This document shows positions 41,621-50,888 of a stretch of DNA of 64,000 bases, piece by piece. The position numbers and the translations under genes were made by a program. The notes beneath the pieces are model-generated. The model made no database searches, was not told the DNA's origin, and saw nothing but the letters and a program-made list of their open reading frames with translations. Origin of the DNA: DASZWJ01 sp963813895 (GTDB lineage Bacteria; Pseudomonadota; Gammaproteobacteria; JAURND01). The number at the start of each line of letters is the position of its first letter. Within the stretch, counting starts at the first letter, position 1. The stretch lies in assembly GCA_963813895.1 (NCBI GenBank), contig CAWFAS010000004.1, positions 592,645-656,644 on the forward strand. The letters run 5' to 3'.

Positions 41621-42841
41621 GTGCAATTTACTATTGGATCACTAATAAGTGTTGTTGCTTTTCTTCTAGCTTTTTCTCAATTCCTAAGACCTATCATTCA
41701 TCTACGCATAAACACTGGATGGCTAAAATTCAAACATGCAAAATGGTTGTTTTTTATCGGCGCAATAATGGTATTTATAGCTGCGATCATCGGACATTTA
41801 CCCGTCATTATTCATAAACCCTATGTTTGGAGCTTTGGGAAAGCACTATTTTGGGAATTCTCAGCAGGCATTATTATCTTTACTGCTGCCATAATTCTTC
41901 TGCAACGAAGTTTTAGTCCTGCTAAATATAGTCAAAAGAATTCCAAAATATTTCTAGGTGAATGCTATCAAATTATAGCAAATGGTATAGAAAAGGATTT
42001 AAATGAACTGGCTAATGAAATGCAATATAGTATGGAAAAAATTTTCAACGCTGCCCTGAAACATATTAAATCTCCTGAGAATCCTTTCAAAAATTTAGAA
42101 TACTCGTCTCCCATTTATTTACTAGACCTTTTCTCAGATCAAAGTTTTTGTAAAAGTATAGTTTGCAGCAACCCCAAAACTCTTCATGCAACTATCTTGG
42201 CCGCAAAAAATATTTCTGATGAAAGAGTTGGCTCACGATTTATAGCCCAGTTACTTTTATCTTTATTAACTGAACATCAATCAATCTTGTATCGAGAAGA
42301 GAAAAACAAAGGACTTGGACTATTTTATGGCATTAAAATAGAAATATTTGAAGATTTTAATTTTTTAATTGGCTCATATCAACCACTATCTATATGGAAA
42401 TTTTCGGACAAAGATTCAGTGGGTGCAATTGAAATTAAGAAATACTTTGAGTTGGTAAATTCCGCTCTTGCAACCTATATGGATAAAAACGAAGATACTA
42501 AACCACAGATATTCTTTAGCGCTTTAACCAATATCGCTGAAATTATTACCAATAATAATTATAGAACAAATATGCTATCAGAGAATAGAACATATGATTC
42601 ACCCCAACAAAAAAACTTATTGGCTTGCTTTCTCGGAGTTAGTAATTTAATTACAACAATTGCTAAACATTCAACTAATTTTCAAGTTGAAGAAAAAAGT
42701 ATTAAAAAGAGTAAATTTGATTTTCTTCATGAAGATAGGACCTTATATGGCGCACTCGCTTATGGAATTTACAAAATTATCGAGCAATTTTCAACAAAAG
42801 AATATAACAATGATTCAATCAAATTACTTGTATATTTTTAA
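41621..42841 (+). CDS. Membrane protein with large cytoplasmic domain, unknown
   Basis: The 406-aa protein starts at GTG 41621 and has three hydrophobic segments (about 6-28, 44-64, 76-94), followed by about 300 residues that are mainly helical with no motif I know. The 3' end runs 23 bp into a nitronate monooxygenase remnant on the other strand, so the C terminus may be truncated. It lies behind the two small genes and may be part of their cassette. Confidence 0.5.
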   Translation: MQFTIGSLISVVAFLLAFSQFLRPIIHLRINTGWLKFKHAKWLFFIGAIMVFIAAIIGHLPVIIHKPYVWSFGKALFWEFSAGIIIFTAAIILLQRSFSPAKYSQKNSKIFLGECYQIIANGIEKDLNELANEMQYSMEKIFNAALKHIKSPENPFKNLEYSSPIYLLDLFSDQSFCKSIVCSNPKTLHATILAAKNISDERVGSRFIAQLLLSLLTEHQSILYREEKNKGLGLFYGIKIEIFEDFNFLIGSYQPLSIWKFSDKDSVGAIEIKKYFELVNSALATYMDKNEDTKPQIFFSALTNIAEIITNNNYRTNMLSENRTYDSPQQKNLLACFLGVSNLITTIAKHSTNFQVEEKSIKKSKFDFLHEDRTLYGALAYGIYKIIEQFSTKEYNNDSIKLLVYF

Positions 42842-43001
42842 CTAAGCCAACAGATTGACCCGCATAGTTTGCCAATGGTTCTAAATCTCCTTCCATCATT
42901 GGGTGTGACATATCATAACTGTAGCGCTCGACAGGACGATCTGGGGAGTATTGCGTGAATAATCTCATGTTCACCAAGCCGGTTTCCCTGCATTTACCCA
43001 T
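42819..43001 (-). pseudogene. Nitronate monooxygenase remnant, C-terminal part
   Basis: The last ~40 residues (MMEGDLEPLANYAGQSVGLV) match the C terminus of nitronate monooxygenases, which end with a YAGQxVGL motif. The rest of the gene is absent here. The N-terminal part is 2.7 kb to the right at 45720-45875 on the same strand, with the arsenic genes between. Confidence 0.6.
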
Positions 43002-43108
43002 TGCTTATACTATACGTGCTGTTATTGAGCACACGCATGTATGAATTTGGCCATCACTTATCAAATATATGGCGGATTCAAACAATAAATGCAACTGGTT
43101 AATTAATT

Positions 43109-43612
43109 TTATATTATTGCCGCGCTTCTTCGTTCCAGCAACAACACATCACGCCATTTTCCATTTAATTTACCGAGCTTCTCCCGCAGTCCAACTTCCC
43201 TAAAGCCACAACACTTGTGGAGGTTGAGGCTGGCTATATTCTCAGGGAAAATACCTGCTTCTAACGTCCATAATCCATTAACTTCTGAATCATGAACTAA
43301 CTGGGTTAAAAGTGCGCAACCTAAGCCTTTACCTTGCGCCTTCTTTGCCACATAGACACTGACTTCTGCTACCCCAGCATATACACAGCGACTCGATATA
43401 GGACTTAGCATAGCCCATCCTAGAATAGTTTTATCACGTTCTGCAACTAATCGACACGAAGACAAATGACTTTTATCCCAAGTTCCCCAATCTGGTGCGC
43501 AAGTTTGAAAAGTAGCATTTTCAGTTGTAATACCTTCCAGGTAGATTGCTTTAACCGCCTCCCAATCAGTTCCTTGCATGGAGCGAAGGGTTAGATAACT
43601 CTCAAGTGTCAT
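43109..43612 (-). CDS. arsN1: ArsN1-type N-acetyltransferase (arsinothricin resistance)
   Basis: The 167-aa GNAT protein is of the phosphinothricin acetyltransferase group: IYLEGITTENATFQT, AEVSVYVAKKAQGKGLGCAL, WTLEAGIFPENIASL and GKWRDVLLLERRS. Together with its place beside arsR, acr3 and arsC this suggests ArsN1, which acetylates arsinothricin, an organoarsenical antibiotic. Methionine sulfoximine or glufosinate acetylation is an alternative. It is transcribed away from arsR. Confidence 0.75.
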   Translation of the reverse strand: MTLESYLTLRSMQGTDWEAVKAIYLEGITTENATFQTCAPDWGTWDKSHLSSCRLVAERDKTILGWAMLSPISSRCVYAGVAEVSVYVAKKAQGKGLGCALLTQLVHDSEVNGLWTLEAGIFPENIASLNLHKCCGFREVGLREKLGKLNGKWRDVLLLERRSAAII

Positions 43613-43652
43613 AAATATAAATCCTCAAAAATAGCATTTTATAATTTAAGCA

Positions 43653-43690
43653 TTGACAAGGCTATTTATTATTTCTATAATACTAGAAAT
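43653..43690 (+). promoter_or_regulatory. Consensus promoter with ArsR operator
   Basis: TTGACA (43653-43658) and TATAAT (43676-43681) are 17 bp apart: a perfect sigma70 promoter. ATTTCTA/TAGAAAT (43671-43690) is an inverted repeat over the -10, the usual arrangement for ArsR repression. It drives arsR and acr3. Confidence 0.75.
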
Positions 43691-43710
43691 ATAGCACAAA
43701 GAGAATAGAT

Positions 43711-44010
43711 ATGAATATCCAAACAGCAGTGACTTGCTTTAGCAACCTAGGTCATAAACGACGGCTGGAAATTATCAAACTACTCGTTAAGGCAGCGCCA
43801 AACGGTCTTAGCATGAGCGAAATTGCCAATAATACTCGCACCCCAAATTCAACGCTAACGCATCATATTAAATTATTAGAAGAGGCAGGATTGATTGAAA
43901 GGCAGCAAGAAGCTCAAAGTATACGGTGCTCAATCAATATAAAAACGATAAAATCCCTTTCCAAATTTTTACTTGATGAGTGCTGCGTGAATTCAAATAA
44001 AACCTGTTAA
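43711..44010 (+). CDS. arsR: ArsR arsenic-responsive repressor
   Basis: The 99-aa winged-helix protein (LGHKRRLEIIKLL, recognition helix TPNSTLTHHIKLLEEAGLIE) sits just before acr3. Its C-terminal DECCVNSNKTC holds three Cys that could bind arsenite, instead of the usual CVC in the DNA-binding helix. It probably represses the perfect promoter upstream and comes off with As(III). Confidence 0.85.
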   Translation: MNIQTAVTCFSNLGHKRRLEIIKLLVKAAPNGLSMSEIANNTRTPNSTLTHHIKLLEEAGLIERQQEAQSIRCSINIKTIKSLSKFLLDECCVNSNKTC

Positions 44011-44022
44011 AGTAAAAATCTT

Positions 44023-45078
44023 ATGAATAAATCTAAACAGCTAAATTTTTTTGATCGCTATTTATCACTATGGGTTCTTCTATGCATTGGTGCGGGTATT
44101 ATTTTAGGGAAATATTTTCCTACTTATATTCATGCTCTAGGCAATTTAGAAATAGCTCAAGTAAACTTACCTGTTGGTATCCTGATTTGGGTAATGATTA
44201 TTCCCATGCTCATTCGTATTGATTTGCGTGAAATACACCACGTTAAACAATACTGGCGCGGAACTTTAATTACACTAATCGTTAACTGGTTGGTAAAGCC
44301 TTTTTCAATGGCTTTATTGGGGTGGTTTTTTTTGAAATATCTTTTTTCTGCCTGGTTACCCCAAGCGGAAATTGATCACTATATTGCTGGGCTTATTATC
44401 CTTGCAGCAGCTCCTTGCACCGCTATGGTATTTGTTTGGAGTTATCTATGTGAAGGTGAGCCACATTTTACTTTAACACAAGTTGCCTTAAATGATCTGA
44501 TTATGATCGTCCTATTTGCACCTATTGTTGGGTTATTATTGGGAATAACACATCTAACGGTAGCTTGGTCAACTATCATGATGTCCGTTTTAATGTATAT
44601 ACTGATTCCATTTATACTGGCACAAACCATTCGATATATTGTTATTAAACAAGGTGGCATTTTACAGCTAAATAACCTACTAAAACGTCTTCATCCGTTT
44701 GCCATCAATGCCTTATTAGCTATGCTAATTCTGTTGTTTGGGTTCCAAGGTAGCCAAATATTGCAACATCCTCTCATTGTAGTATTAATTGCTGTGCCCA
44801 TAGTGATTCAGGTGTATTTTAATGCCATGCTTGCTTATGGCTTAAGTCGAGCTACCAAAGAAAAACATTGTGTCGCAGGCCCTGCAGCACTGATTGGGGC
44901 GAGCAATTTTTTTGAATTAGCAGTTGCAACGGCTATCACCTTATTTGGATTTAACTCCGGAGCTACGCTAGCAACCGTTGTAGGCGTATTAATCGAGGTG
45001 CCAGTCATGCTATCCATAGTTAAAATTGTTAATAAATCAAAGAGCAGGTATATGCGCCAGAAAGTAACGAATTTTTAG
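44023..45078 (+). CDS. acr3: ACR3 family arsenite efflux transporter
   Basis: The 351-aa membrane protein has about ten helices and the ACR3 signature AAPCTAMVFVWSYL, in which the Cys is the key residue for As(III) transport. It exports arsenite across the inner membrane. It follows arsR by 12 bp and overlaps the end of the convergent arsC gene by 4 bp. Confidence 0.9.
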   Translation: MNKSKQLNFFDRYLSLWVLLCIGAGIILGKYFPTYIHALGNLEIAQVNLPVGILIWVMIIPMLIRIDLREIHHVKQYWRGTLITLIVNWLVKPFSMALLGWFFLKYLFSAWLPQAEIDHYIAGLIILAAAPCTAMVFVWSYLCEGEPHFTLTQVALNDLIMIVLFAPIVGLLLGITHLTVAWSTIMMSVLMYILIPFILAQTIRYIVIKQGGILQLNNLLKRLHPFAINALLAMLILLFGFQGSQILQHPLIVVLIAVPIVIQVYFNAMLAYGLSRATKEKHCVAGPAALIGASNFFELAVATAITLFGFNSGATLATVVGVLIEVPVMLSIVKIVNKSKSRYMRQKVTNF

Positions 45079-45536
45079 GTATTGATTATTCTTTTTCGGC
45101 ATGTATTGTTTTTTTCGAATTCTAATATTTTCTGAGTAAGTTGATCTCTTATAGATCTGAATCTTTTGAGTTGCTCCTCCATTATAGATCTGAATCTTTT
45201 GAGTTGCTCCTCCATTGAAGAGGCGTTATTGGTTGGATTAGGAAAAGGCCAATGTTGCTTCTGAACATTACCACTTAAAAAAGGGCAAACCTCTTCAGCA
45301 CATAATGTAATTACCCAATCGATATCAGCAGTATTAATATTATCAATTGATTTTGACCATTGCCGAGAAATATCAATCCCCTGCTCTTTCATTACCTCGA
45401 TTGCCAATGGATGAACTCTGCCTGGATTGGAGCCAGCACTTTGGATATCAGCACTATTCCCAAATATCTTTCTGGCAATTCCTTCTGCCATTTGGCTTCT
45501 GGCTGAATTTTCAACACAAAGAAAGAGAATTTTCAT
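45075..45536 (-). CDS. arsC: Arsenate reductase ArsC (LMW phosphatase type), altered
   Basis: The 153-aa protein has the low-molecular-weight phosphatase loop CVENSARS (Cys7 nucleophile) and Cys79 and Cys84 for thioredoxin-linked reduction. The general-acid Asp usually in the WPFPDP loop is Asn100 here (WPFPNP), and an 11-residue block (MEEQLKRFRSI) is repeated in tandem just before the end. Both changes are unusual and could reduce activity. The gene is convergent with acr3. Confidence 0.75.
   Translation of the reverse strand: MKILFLCVENSARSQMAEGIARKIFGNSADIQSAGSNPGRVHPLAIEVMKEQGIDISRQWSKSIDNINTADIDWVITLCAEEVCPFLSGNVQKQHWPFPNPTNNASSMEEQLKRFRSIMEEQLKRFRSIRDQLTQKILEFEKNNTCRKRIINT
45151..45216. 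repeat. Tandem 33-bp duplication in arsC
   Basis: Positions 45151-45183 and 45184-45216 are identical. The unit is 11 codons, so the frame is kept. An exact copy implies a recent slip or sequencing/assembly error. Confidence 0.85.
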
Positions 45537-45622
45537 TAAATAACCTTAATTACAAAAAGAAAACCATACCTGAATTAGAAAGTCCGCAACGCTAATGACT
45601 TAGTCCATCCTGAGAAACCTTA

Positions 45623-45719
45623 TTAAAATAGCTCGTTAGGACTCGCATAGTTCAAACTTTTTCTAGGTCTACTATTTAAATTATCCATGATAATAGCAAG
45701 CATATCGTCGGTTATCTTG
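45623..45719 (-). mobile_element. IS30-family transposase remnant, 3' end
   Basis: Minus-strand translation gives MDNLNSRPRKSLNYASPNEL then Phe and stop, the C terminus of IS30-type transposases. Only about 32 codons remain. It adjoins the broken nitronate monooxygenase start, so an insertion probably did the damage. Confidence 0.7.
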
Positions 45720-45875
45720 CTAAAACATGACCCTTTTTTCAAGTATCGCCTCACTCCCACCATGATTAGCAACAGCACTGGCAAGTTCGAGTGTGGTCGC
45801 CCCAGCCATAGGTCCCTGAAAAATAGGGGTTTTCAATTTTAAAATATCGCAAAGACGAGTTTTTATTTTCTGCAT
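45720..45875 (-). pseudogene. Nitronate monooxygenase remnant, N-terminal part
   Basis: The first 40 residues (KTRLCDILKLKTPIFQGPMA, then LELASAVANHGG) are the start of a nitronate monooxygenase, which has FMN-binding QGPMAG. The frame then ends at 45720 where IS30 DNA begins. A GGAG site precedes the ATG. The matching C-terminal end is at 42819-43001. Confidence 0.65.
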
Positions 45876-45917
45876 TTGTTGTCACTCCTTTAATAAATAT
45901 CCACCACTTTCAAACTC

Positions 45918-46380
45918 TCACCCTATCCATCCCTTTCCATCTTTATAATTAGTAACTTGTAACTCAAAACGTTTCATCGTATTGAAATTCATGAGGTAGT
46001 CTGCCTTTTTCTTAGTAGTCTTCAGTTTACCTAAAGGATCAACCTCAGAACCCAAAGCATAGGCATCAGGAAAAATTGCCTGGGCAATTACATACTGAGC
46101 TATTTTAATTTTTTCTACCTCTCCCCAGAACGTAAGATCAAGATAAGGTAAAACAGCTGAGTCATGCCAGCTTTCAAAATCAACCTCGTTAAAATTTTTT
46201 TTTGTGGCAAATGTATTGCGCCCCAGCTAGATGCGCCCACCAATATGGTGACATCCCAGACAATATTTGATTTGGTATTTCTATACCTTGCCCCCGAAGT
46301 TTATTAACAGCCCTTTGTCTGATAAACCACTGCGTGAAAAACTGTCTGTATGCATATACTTTGCACACTAAATTAATTTT
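45918..46380 (-). pseudogene. Unknown protein fragment with a frameshift
   Basis: Two overlapping frames join at a poly-T run near 46190. The first reads FFTQWFIRQRAVNKLRGQGI and PYWWAHLAGAQYICHKK; the second NFNEVDFESWHDSAVLPYLD and on to GKGWIG and stop at 45918. No start remains, since it runs into the amidase end. The family is unknown to me. Confidence 0.5.
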
Positions 46381-47777
46381 GATCTTTGAGGTAATTTCCA
46401 ACCACCAAATGTTTTTTCTAAAAAAGAAGCAAGTTTTAAGGTGCTTAAATCTTCCCAAGGTTTAGCGACAACCTGGATGCCAATGGGCAATCCTTCAGAT
46501 GTTTCACCACAACGGACAACACAAACAGGCCATCCTAAAAGGCTAAATGCTAAAGTATAGGTGAAATCTGTAATTTTTTCCTGGCTCGAATTAAAAGCTT
46601 GTGCTGGACTTTTGCACACTGGAGTGATGAGTATATCGTATCTTTGCATGTGATGAAGTGCTTCCATTCTTATTCGGTCAGCTTCAAAAAAACGTTGACG
46701 TAGCTCTATAACATCAAAGGAATCACTTTGTGAAGTAAGTTCTAAAAAACGTTGCATCAAGATAGAAGGTTTTTTAATTCCCATTTTTTCAAGCATAAGT
46801 TTATAAGCTTGTCCTTGATGACCACCACAAAAATAGGTATCCCAAAAAAATTTTCCAATGGAATCAATATCAAAAAAAATTTCTTCGCTAATATCAATAC
46901 ATTCAGTCTTCAAAGCTTCGATAACTTCGTTCATTATCTTAAGAGTATCAGATGTTGGAGTGTTGAGTGAGCCACCTAGCATATAGCCTATTTTTAAATC
47001 TTTGAGTGCTTTATTAGTTTGGAGATTTGTTTTTGGAACCGCATATGGGTCTATTCCATCCCATCCTGAAATAATAGGTAAGGAAATCTCTAAGTCTTCG
47101 ACATATCTAGCCATAGGGCCTAGAGTTGCAAAATGCATGATTAGGCCTCCAAATGTAGGGGAATTTCCTGAGAGTGGCAGGAGATGTAGAGTTGGTTTTA
47201 AACCTACTATCCCACAGAGATGTGCTGGGAGTCGAATACTTCCAGCCGCATCAGATCCAATACCGAATGCTGACATGCCTGTCGCAATGCTAGCAGCTTC
47301 ACCGCCGCTACTTCCCCCTGGGGTTTTGCTTAAGTCATAAGGATTTTTAGTGAGCCCGTATACATCATTATCCGTTTCGAACGATATTCCTAATTCAGGC
47401 ATATTACTGATACCGTGAATAATGGCTCCAGCATTTCTAAGCCGTCTCACAATGGAGGCATCTTCTTGGCAAAGATTATTTTTTAATGCAATGGAACCAC
47501 TAGTTATCGTAAAACCCGTAACATTGATATGATCTTTAATGCTAATCGGTACTCCATGAAAGGGACCCAAATTGCCCCCTTCATCCAGTAACTTATCCAT
47601 GGCTTTCGCGTCACTAAGGGCTTTGTCATCATCCAGCTTTTGTACTAATGCATTGAGAGATGTATTCACTTGCTTGATTTGTTGTAAATAGCTCTGCATG
47701 ATTTCGAGACATGTAAATTTCTTAAATCTGAGACCATCTGATAATTGTTTTACTGACAAGTAATTAAGATTAGTCAT
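46368..47777 (-). CDS. Amidase (amidase-signature family)
   Basis: The 469-aa enzyme has the amidase-signature triad: Lys in VPISIKDHIN, the cis-Ser in TPGGSSGGEAAS and the nucleophile Ser in GSDAAGSIRLPA. It hydrolyses an amide or ester bond; substrate unknown. It shares a strand with the alpha/beta hydrolase 9 bp upstream, so they form an operon. An unknown gene remnant abuts its 3' end. Confidence 0.85.
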   Translation of the reverse strand: MTNLNYLSVKQLSDGLRFKKFTCLEIMQSYLQQIKQVNTSLNALVQKLDDDKALSDAKAMDKLLDEGGNLGPFHGVPISIKDHINVTGFTITSGSIALKNNLCQEDASIVRRLRNAGAIIHGISNMPELGISFETDNDVYGLTKNPYDLSKTPGGSSGGEAASIATGMSAFGIGSDAAGSIRLPAHLCGIVGLKPTLHLLPLSGNSPTFGGLIMHFATLGPMARYVEDLEISLPIISGWDGIDPYAVPKTNLQTNKALKDLKIGYMLGGSLNTPTSDTLKIMNEVIEALKTECIDISEEIFFDIDSIGKFFWDTYFCGGHQGQAYKLMLEKMGIKKPSILMQRFLELTSQSDSFDVIELRQRFFEADRIRMEALHHMQRYDILITPVCKSPAQAFNSSQEKITDFTYTLAFSLLGWPVCVVRCGETSEGLPIGIQVVAKPWEDLSTLKLASFLEKTFGGWKLPQRSKLI

Positions 47778-47786
47778 GTAAATTCC

Positions 47787-48638
47787 TTACTGAGTTACAC
47801 CTGATAAAAAATCTAAAACTAACTTGTTTAGTTCGTTAGGCTTTTCAAAATTTAGTAGATGGTCAGCATTTTTAATCTGTATTGTCCTGACATTGGATAT
47901 GTTATTATCCAATAGTAGTGCGATTTGTTTTATATCTTTAGAGTCTTTATCTCCATATATCACTAAGGTAGGTATTTTGAGATCTTTAAGTTTTGAAATA
48001 GCGTCTGGAAAATACCAATGGATAGCGCGAACATCAAAAGTTTCCCATGTTAAAACCTTCTGAAAATTTTCTTTGGTGATCGTTTCAATTTCAGATTTTA
48101 TACTCAGTTCACTCATGCTGACTGCATAAAAGGGTGCTGAAAGAAATTTCTTTGCCATTTCTTCAGGATGAGGAATGTTCCAAATTTCTTTCATCAGTTC
48201 CTGGTATTTTTGTGACCATAGGTAACCATTCAAGCCAGGTGCTATCAATACTAAAGCTGAAACTTTTTCAGGATATTGAAGAGAAAAATCTAATGCAATT
48301 GTTCCTCCAATTGAGTGCCCAACCAAAAAAGTTTTTTCAATTTTTAAGTTATCCATTATTGCTTTTAGATCATCTGCTGGCGAAAATTCAGTTTTAATCA
48401 CAGATGAATTACCAGATCCTCGTTGATCATAAGCAATTGTATTATATTCTTTTCCAAACTCTTTAATTTGGTGCGTCCAGTCCCTATGATCAGAAAAACC
48501 AGCGTGTACTAGAATAAGTGGTGACTTACCTTTTCCAAGCGCTTCAAAATAAAGCTCTCCATTAGGGATGATTACTTTCTCGTTATACATATCCATACCA
48601 TATACAGAGATGATTTCACTATGTTGCTCATCTTTCAT
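47787..48638 (-). CDS. Alpha/beta hydrolase
   Basis: The 283-aa protein is a classical alpha/beta hydrolase: ILVHAGFSDHRDW, the nucleophile elbow GHSIGG, Asp in YGDKDSKD and His in NADHLL. Start 48638 has AAGG five bases upstream; 48650 would add four residues. It is the first gene of a two-gene operon with the amidase and is divergent from a TetR regulator, so the pair may be under its control. Confidence 0.8.
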   Translation of the reverse strand: MKDEQHSEIISVYGMDMYNEKVIIPNGELYFEALGKGKSPLILVHAGFSDHRDWTHQIKEFGKEYNTIAYDQRGSGNSSVIKTEFSPADDLKAIMDNLKIEKTFLVGHSIGGTIALDFSLQYPEKVSALVLIAPGLNGYLWSQKYQELMKEIWNIPHPEEMAKKFLSAPFYAVSMSELSIKSEIETITKENFQKVLTWETFDVRAIHWYFPDAISKLKDLKIPTLVIYGDKDSKDIKQIALLLDNNISNVRTIQIKNADHLLNFEKPNELNKLVLDFLSGVTQ

Positions 48639-48715
48639 AAATACCTTCATTTAATAGTTATTCAAATAAATCAGATAGCCATTATATTACCATAACTTTT
48701 TTATACTGATTTTAA

Positions 48716-48759
48716 TTGCAAATAATTGCCGAGCCAGGTATAATAACCGAACATTGTTC
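48716..48759 (+). promoter_or_regulatory. Promoter and operator for the TetR gene
   Basis: TTGCAA (48716-48721) and TATAAT (48739-48744) are 17 bp apart. The palindrome GAACATTGTTC (48749-48759) overlaps the start point and is a probable TetR site. It lies in the divergent gap between TetR and the hydrolase/amidase genes. Confidence 0.6.
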
Positions 48760-48782
48760 AGTATTCAAGCGGAAATCATTTA

Positions 48783-49406
48783 ATGAGCCAAATTAAAAAA
48801 ACAGCCATAGAACAAAAAATATTAAAATCAGCAAGAGCAATCTTTATAAAACATGGCTTTCTTAAAGCCCGTCTTCGAGATATTGCAAAACGAGCAAAAG
48901 TTCCATTAAGTAGTCTTTACACCTACTATTCTGATAAAAACGCATTATTTGCCACCGTACTCAAACCTGTATTAAATGACCTGGAGCGCTTCTGTGAATT
49001 CGCCAGATCCAATCGTCGAGAAGTCAGCCCCTTTGAAACACTTCAAGAAGAAAAACAGTATTTACGCTTTGCACTAGATTATATAAACAAACATCGGCAA
49101 GATCTTAATTTATTGTTCAATCAATCATTCGGTTCAAGTTTAGAAAATTATTCAGAATATTTAGCACAAGAATACGAAAAGAATTGGGATTTGCTTTTTA
49201 CCGATTTAAAAAAGAATTTTCCCAACAGAAAATTTAACAAGCCATCTTCATTCTTTCTTCGCAATATGGCGCATTTTCATATAATGACTATTAGTAAAAT
49301 ATTAATGAATGATTATTCGCAAACTGAGATGACCAAGATTTCGGATGAAATTGCCATTTTTATATGGCATGGCGGAATGGGTCTAATTGATTTAGAAGCA
49401 AGCTGA
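48783..49406 (+). CDS. TetR/AcrR family regulator
   Basis: The 207-aa protein has an N-terminal TetR domain (ARAIFIKHGFLKARLRDIAK, VPLSSLYTYYSDKNALF) and a helical ligand domain. It is divergent from the hydrolase-amidase operon and has an operator-like palindrome at its own promoter, so it probably represses both. The signal is unknown. Confidence 0.85.
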   Translation: MSQIKKTAIEQKILKSARAIFIKHGFLKARLRDIAKRAKVPLSSLYTYYSDKNALFATVLKPVLNDLERFCEFARSNRREVSPFETLQEEKQYLRFALDYINKHRQDLNLLFNQSFGSSLENYSEYLAQEYEKNWDLLFTDLKKNFPNRKFNKPSSFFLRNMAHFHIMTISKILMNDYSQTEMTKISDEIAIFIWHGGMGLIDLEAS

Positions 49407-49487
49407 AATTAAAGAAATAGGTATTTGCTAATTAATTGAAGCCAGATCATATATGGTATTTCACATAGAAAGTTGAGGATACAGCGT

Positions 49488-49576
49488 ATGCCAAACATTA
49501 CCGTTACTTATAAAGATAAACCATATCTCAATTTAATGTAGAGAATGCAGATCAGCTATTAGACAAAATTATATGA
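49488..49576 (+). pseudogene. Tiny frameshifted ORF
   Basis: MPNITVTYKDKPY begins after a GAGG site; the frame stops early. One base shift allows QFNVENADQLLDKII and a stop at 49574-49576. It may be a short broken gene of about 29 codons. Confidence 0.35.
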
Positions 49577-49728
49577 AAATTCATCTTCATTTGTTCTGCT
49601 TGGTTTCGGATGTAAGTAACTAACTATGGAATCCTACCTTTATTATCATATATTTGCTGCCACCACTGCAAATAAAATTATGGGTACATTATTAGTTATA
49701 TGTAATGATAAAAGCAAAGCACCATTAC

Positions 49729-49915
49729 AAATAAAGAGCTTATTTTTCATGGAGGGTATATTAATGGGTATAAAGCTTATATTGGCTATAATCCCAATGA
49801 AAAAATAGGGTTTATTATGTTGGTAAATCAAGCAACTGAAATTCCAATGGAAGATAGCATGAAGCTGTGGAGCATGTATCTTCCCTCATCCATTTCAAGA
49901 GAAGCTCATCAATAA
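49729..49915 (+). pseudogene. Remnant of an AmpC-like serine hydrolase, C-terminal end
   Basis: Its translation from Asn-Lys through IFHGGYINGYKAYIGY to KLWSMYLPSS closely matches residues 328-383 of the AmpC-like protein at 12535-13716. The SxxK and YxN parts are missing, so this is a 5'-truncated second copy. Confidence 0.8.
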
Positions 49916-50015
49916 TACCCTTGAGCCAGACTTACTGCCGTAATTTTAATAATGATTACACATACTTTAAATAAAATTAAATTAGAAATTCGTGTACTGA
50001 CGAGAAATAAGTCCT

Positions 50016-50852
50016 ATGACGTTTACATTAAGCAACGAAATAGAAGAACAAATCCAGCAATGCCTCGATTTGCTCCAAGATGTCTTTGGAGAAAAACTAT
50101 TAGGCGTGTATCTGTATGGATCATCCATGTTGGGTGGATTACAGAAATATAGTGACATTGATTTATTCGTTGTTTCAGATCGATCTACAACGCATGAAGA
50201 AAAAGCTAAATTAGCGATTAGTTTACTTCAAATTTCTGGCATTTACATGAAAAGCGAAAAATTACCCGTTGAAATGACAATTGTAACGAAATCAGAAATA
50301 AATCCCTGGCATTATCCACTTAATTTTGATTTTCAATATGGCGATTGGTTACGCAAGAAATTTGAAAGCGGTATTAATGAACCATGGCCGACTAAAGAAA
50401 TGCCAGATCTCGCGTTAATCATCACTCAAATTTTATTAAAAAGTCAAACTTTATATGGCTTAGAATCTGAGCAGCTATTGGGGCAGGTGCCATACCATGA
50501 TTTTATCAAGGCGATGCTGCATGATTTAAATAGACTAGCCACGGATCTTGAGCATGACACTCGAAATGTTTTACTTACCTATGCGCGAATCTGGAGCACA
50601 TTGGAAACAAATGCGATAAGATCTAAACCCGCTGCAGCAGATTGGGTCATGAATCATTTACCTAATGTATATCAGCCCCTGATTGAGCGGGCTAAATCGA
50701 TTTGTATGGGTCTAGAAAATGAGAGCTGGGATGATCTCAAAGTACTTATAAAGCCTTGTGCTGATTTTATGGCGGATAAAATTAGCACACAAATTTCATT
50801 GATCAATTTCGATGATCCCGACAAGTTAATTAAATTAGCTGAAGAACCATGA
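50016..50852 (+). CDS. AadA-like aminoglycoside nucleotidyltransferase, copy 2
   Basis: The 278-aa protein has GSSMLGGLQKYSDIDLFVVS and the ANT(3'')/(9) C-terminal part. It is a diverged copy of the gene at 20782-21642, on the other strand. Both appear full length, so both may work. It sits right after the AmpC-like remnant, while the other copy is next to DUF4424, so duplication was followed by rearrangement. Confidence 0.85.
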   Translation: MTFTLSNEIEEQIQQCLDLLQDVFGEKLLGVYLYGSSMLGGLQKYSDIDLFVVSDRSTTHEEKAKLAISLLQISGIYMKSEKLPVEMTIVTKSEINPWHYPLNFDFQYGDWLRKKFESGINEPWPTKEMPDLALIITQILLKSQTLYGLESEQLLGQVPYHDFIKAMLHDLNRLATDLEHDTRNVLLTYARIWSTLETNAIRSKPAAADWVMNHLPNVYQPLIERAKSICMGLENESWDDLKVLIKPCADFMADKISTQISLINFDDPDKLIKLAEEP

Positions 50853-50888
50853 GCACTCTTTGGACAAGCTTGAAGAGAAGCTGGAGTT

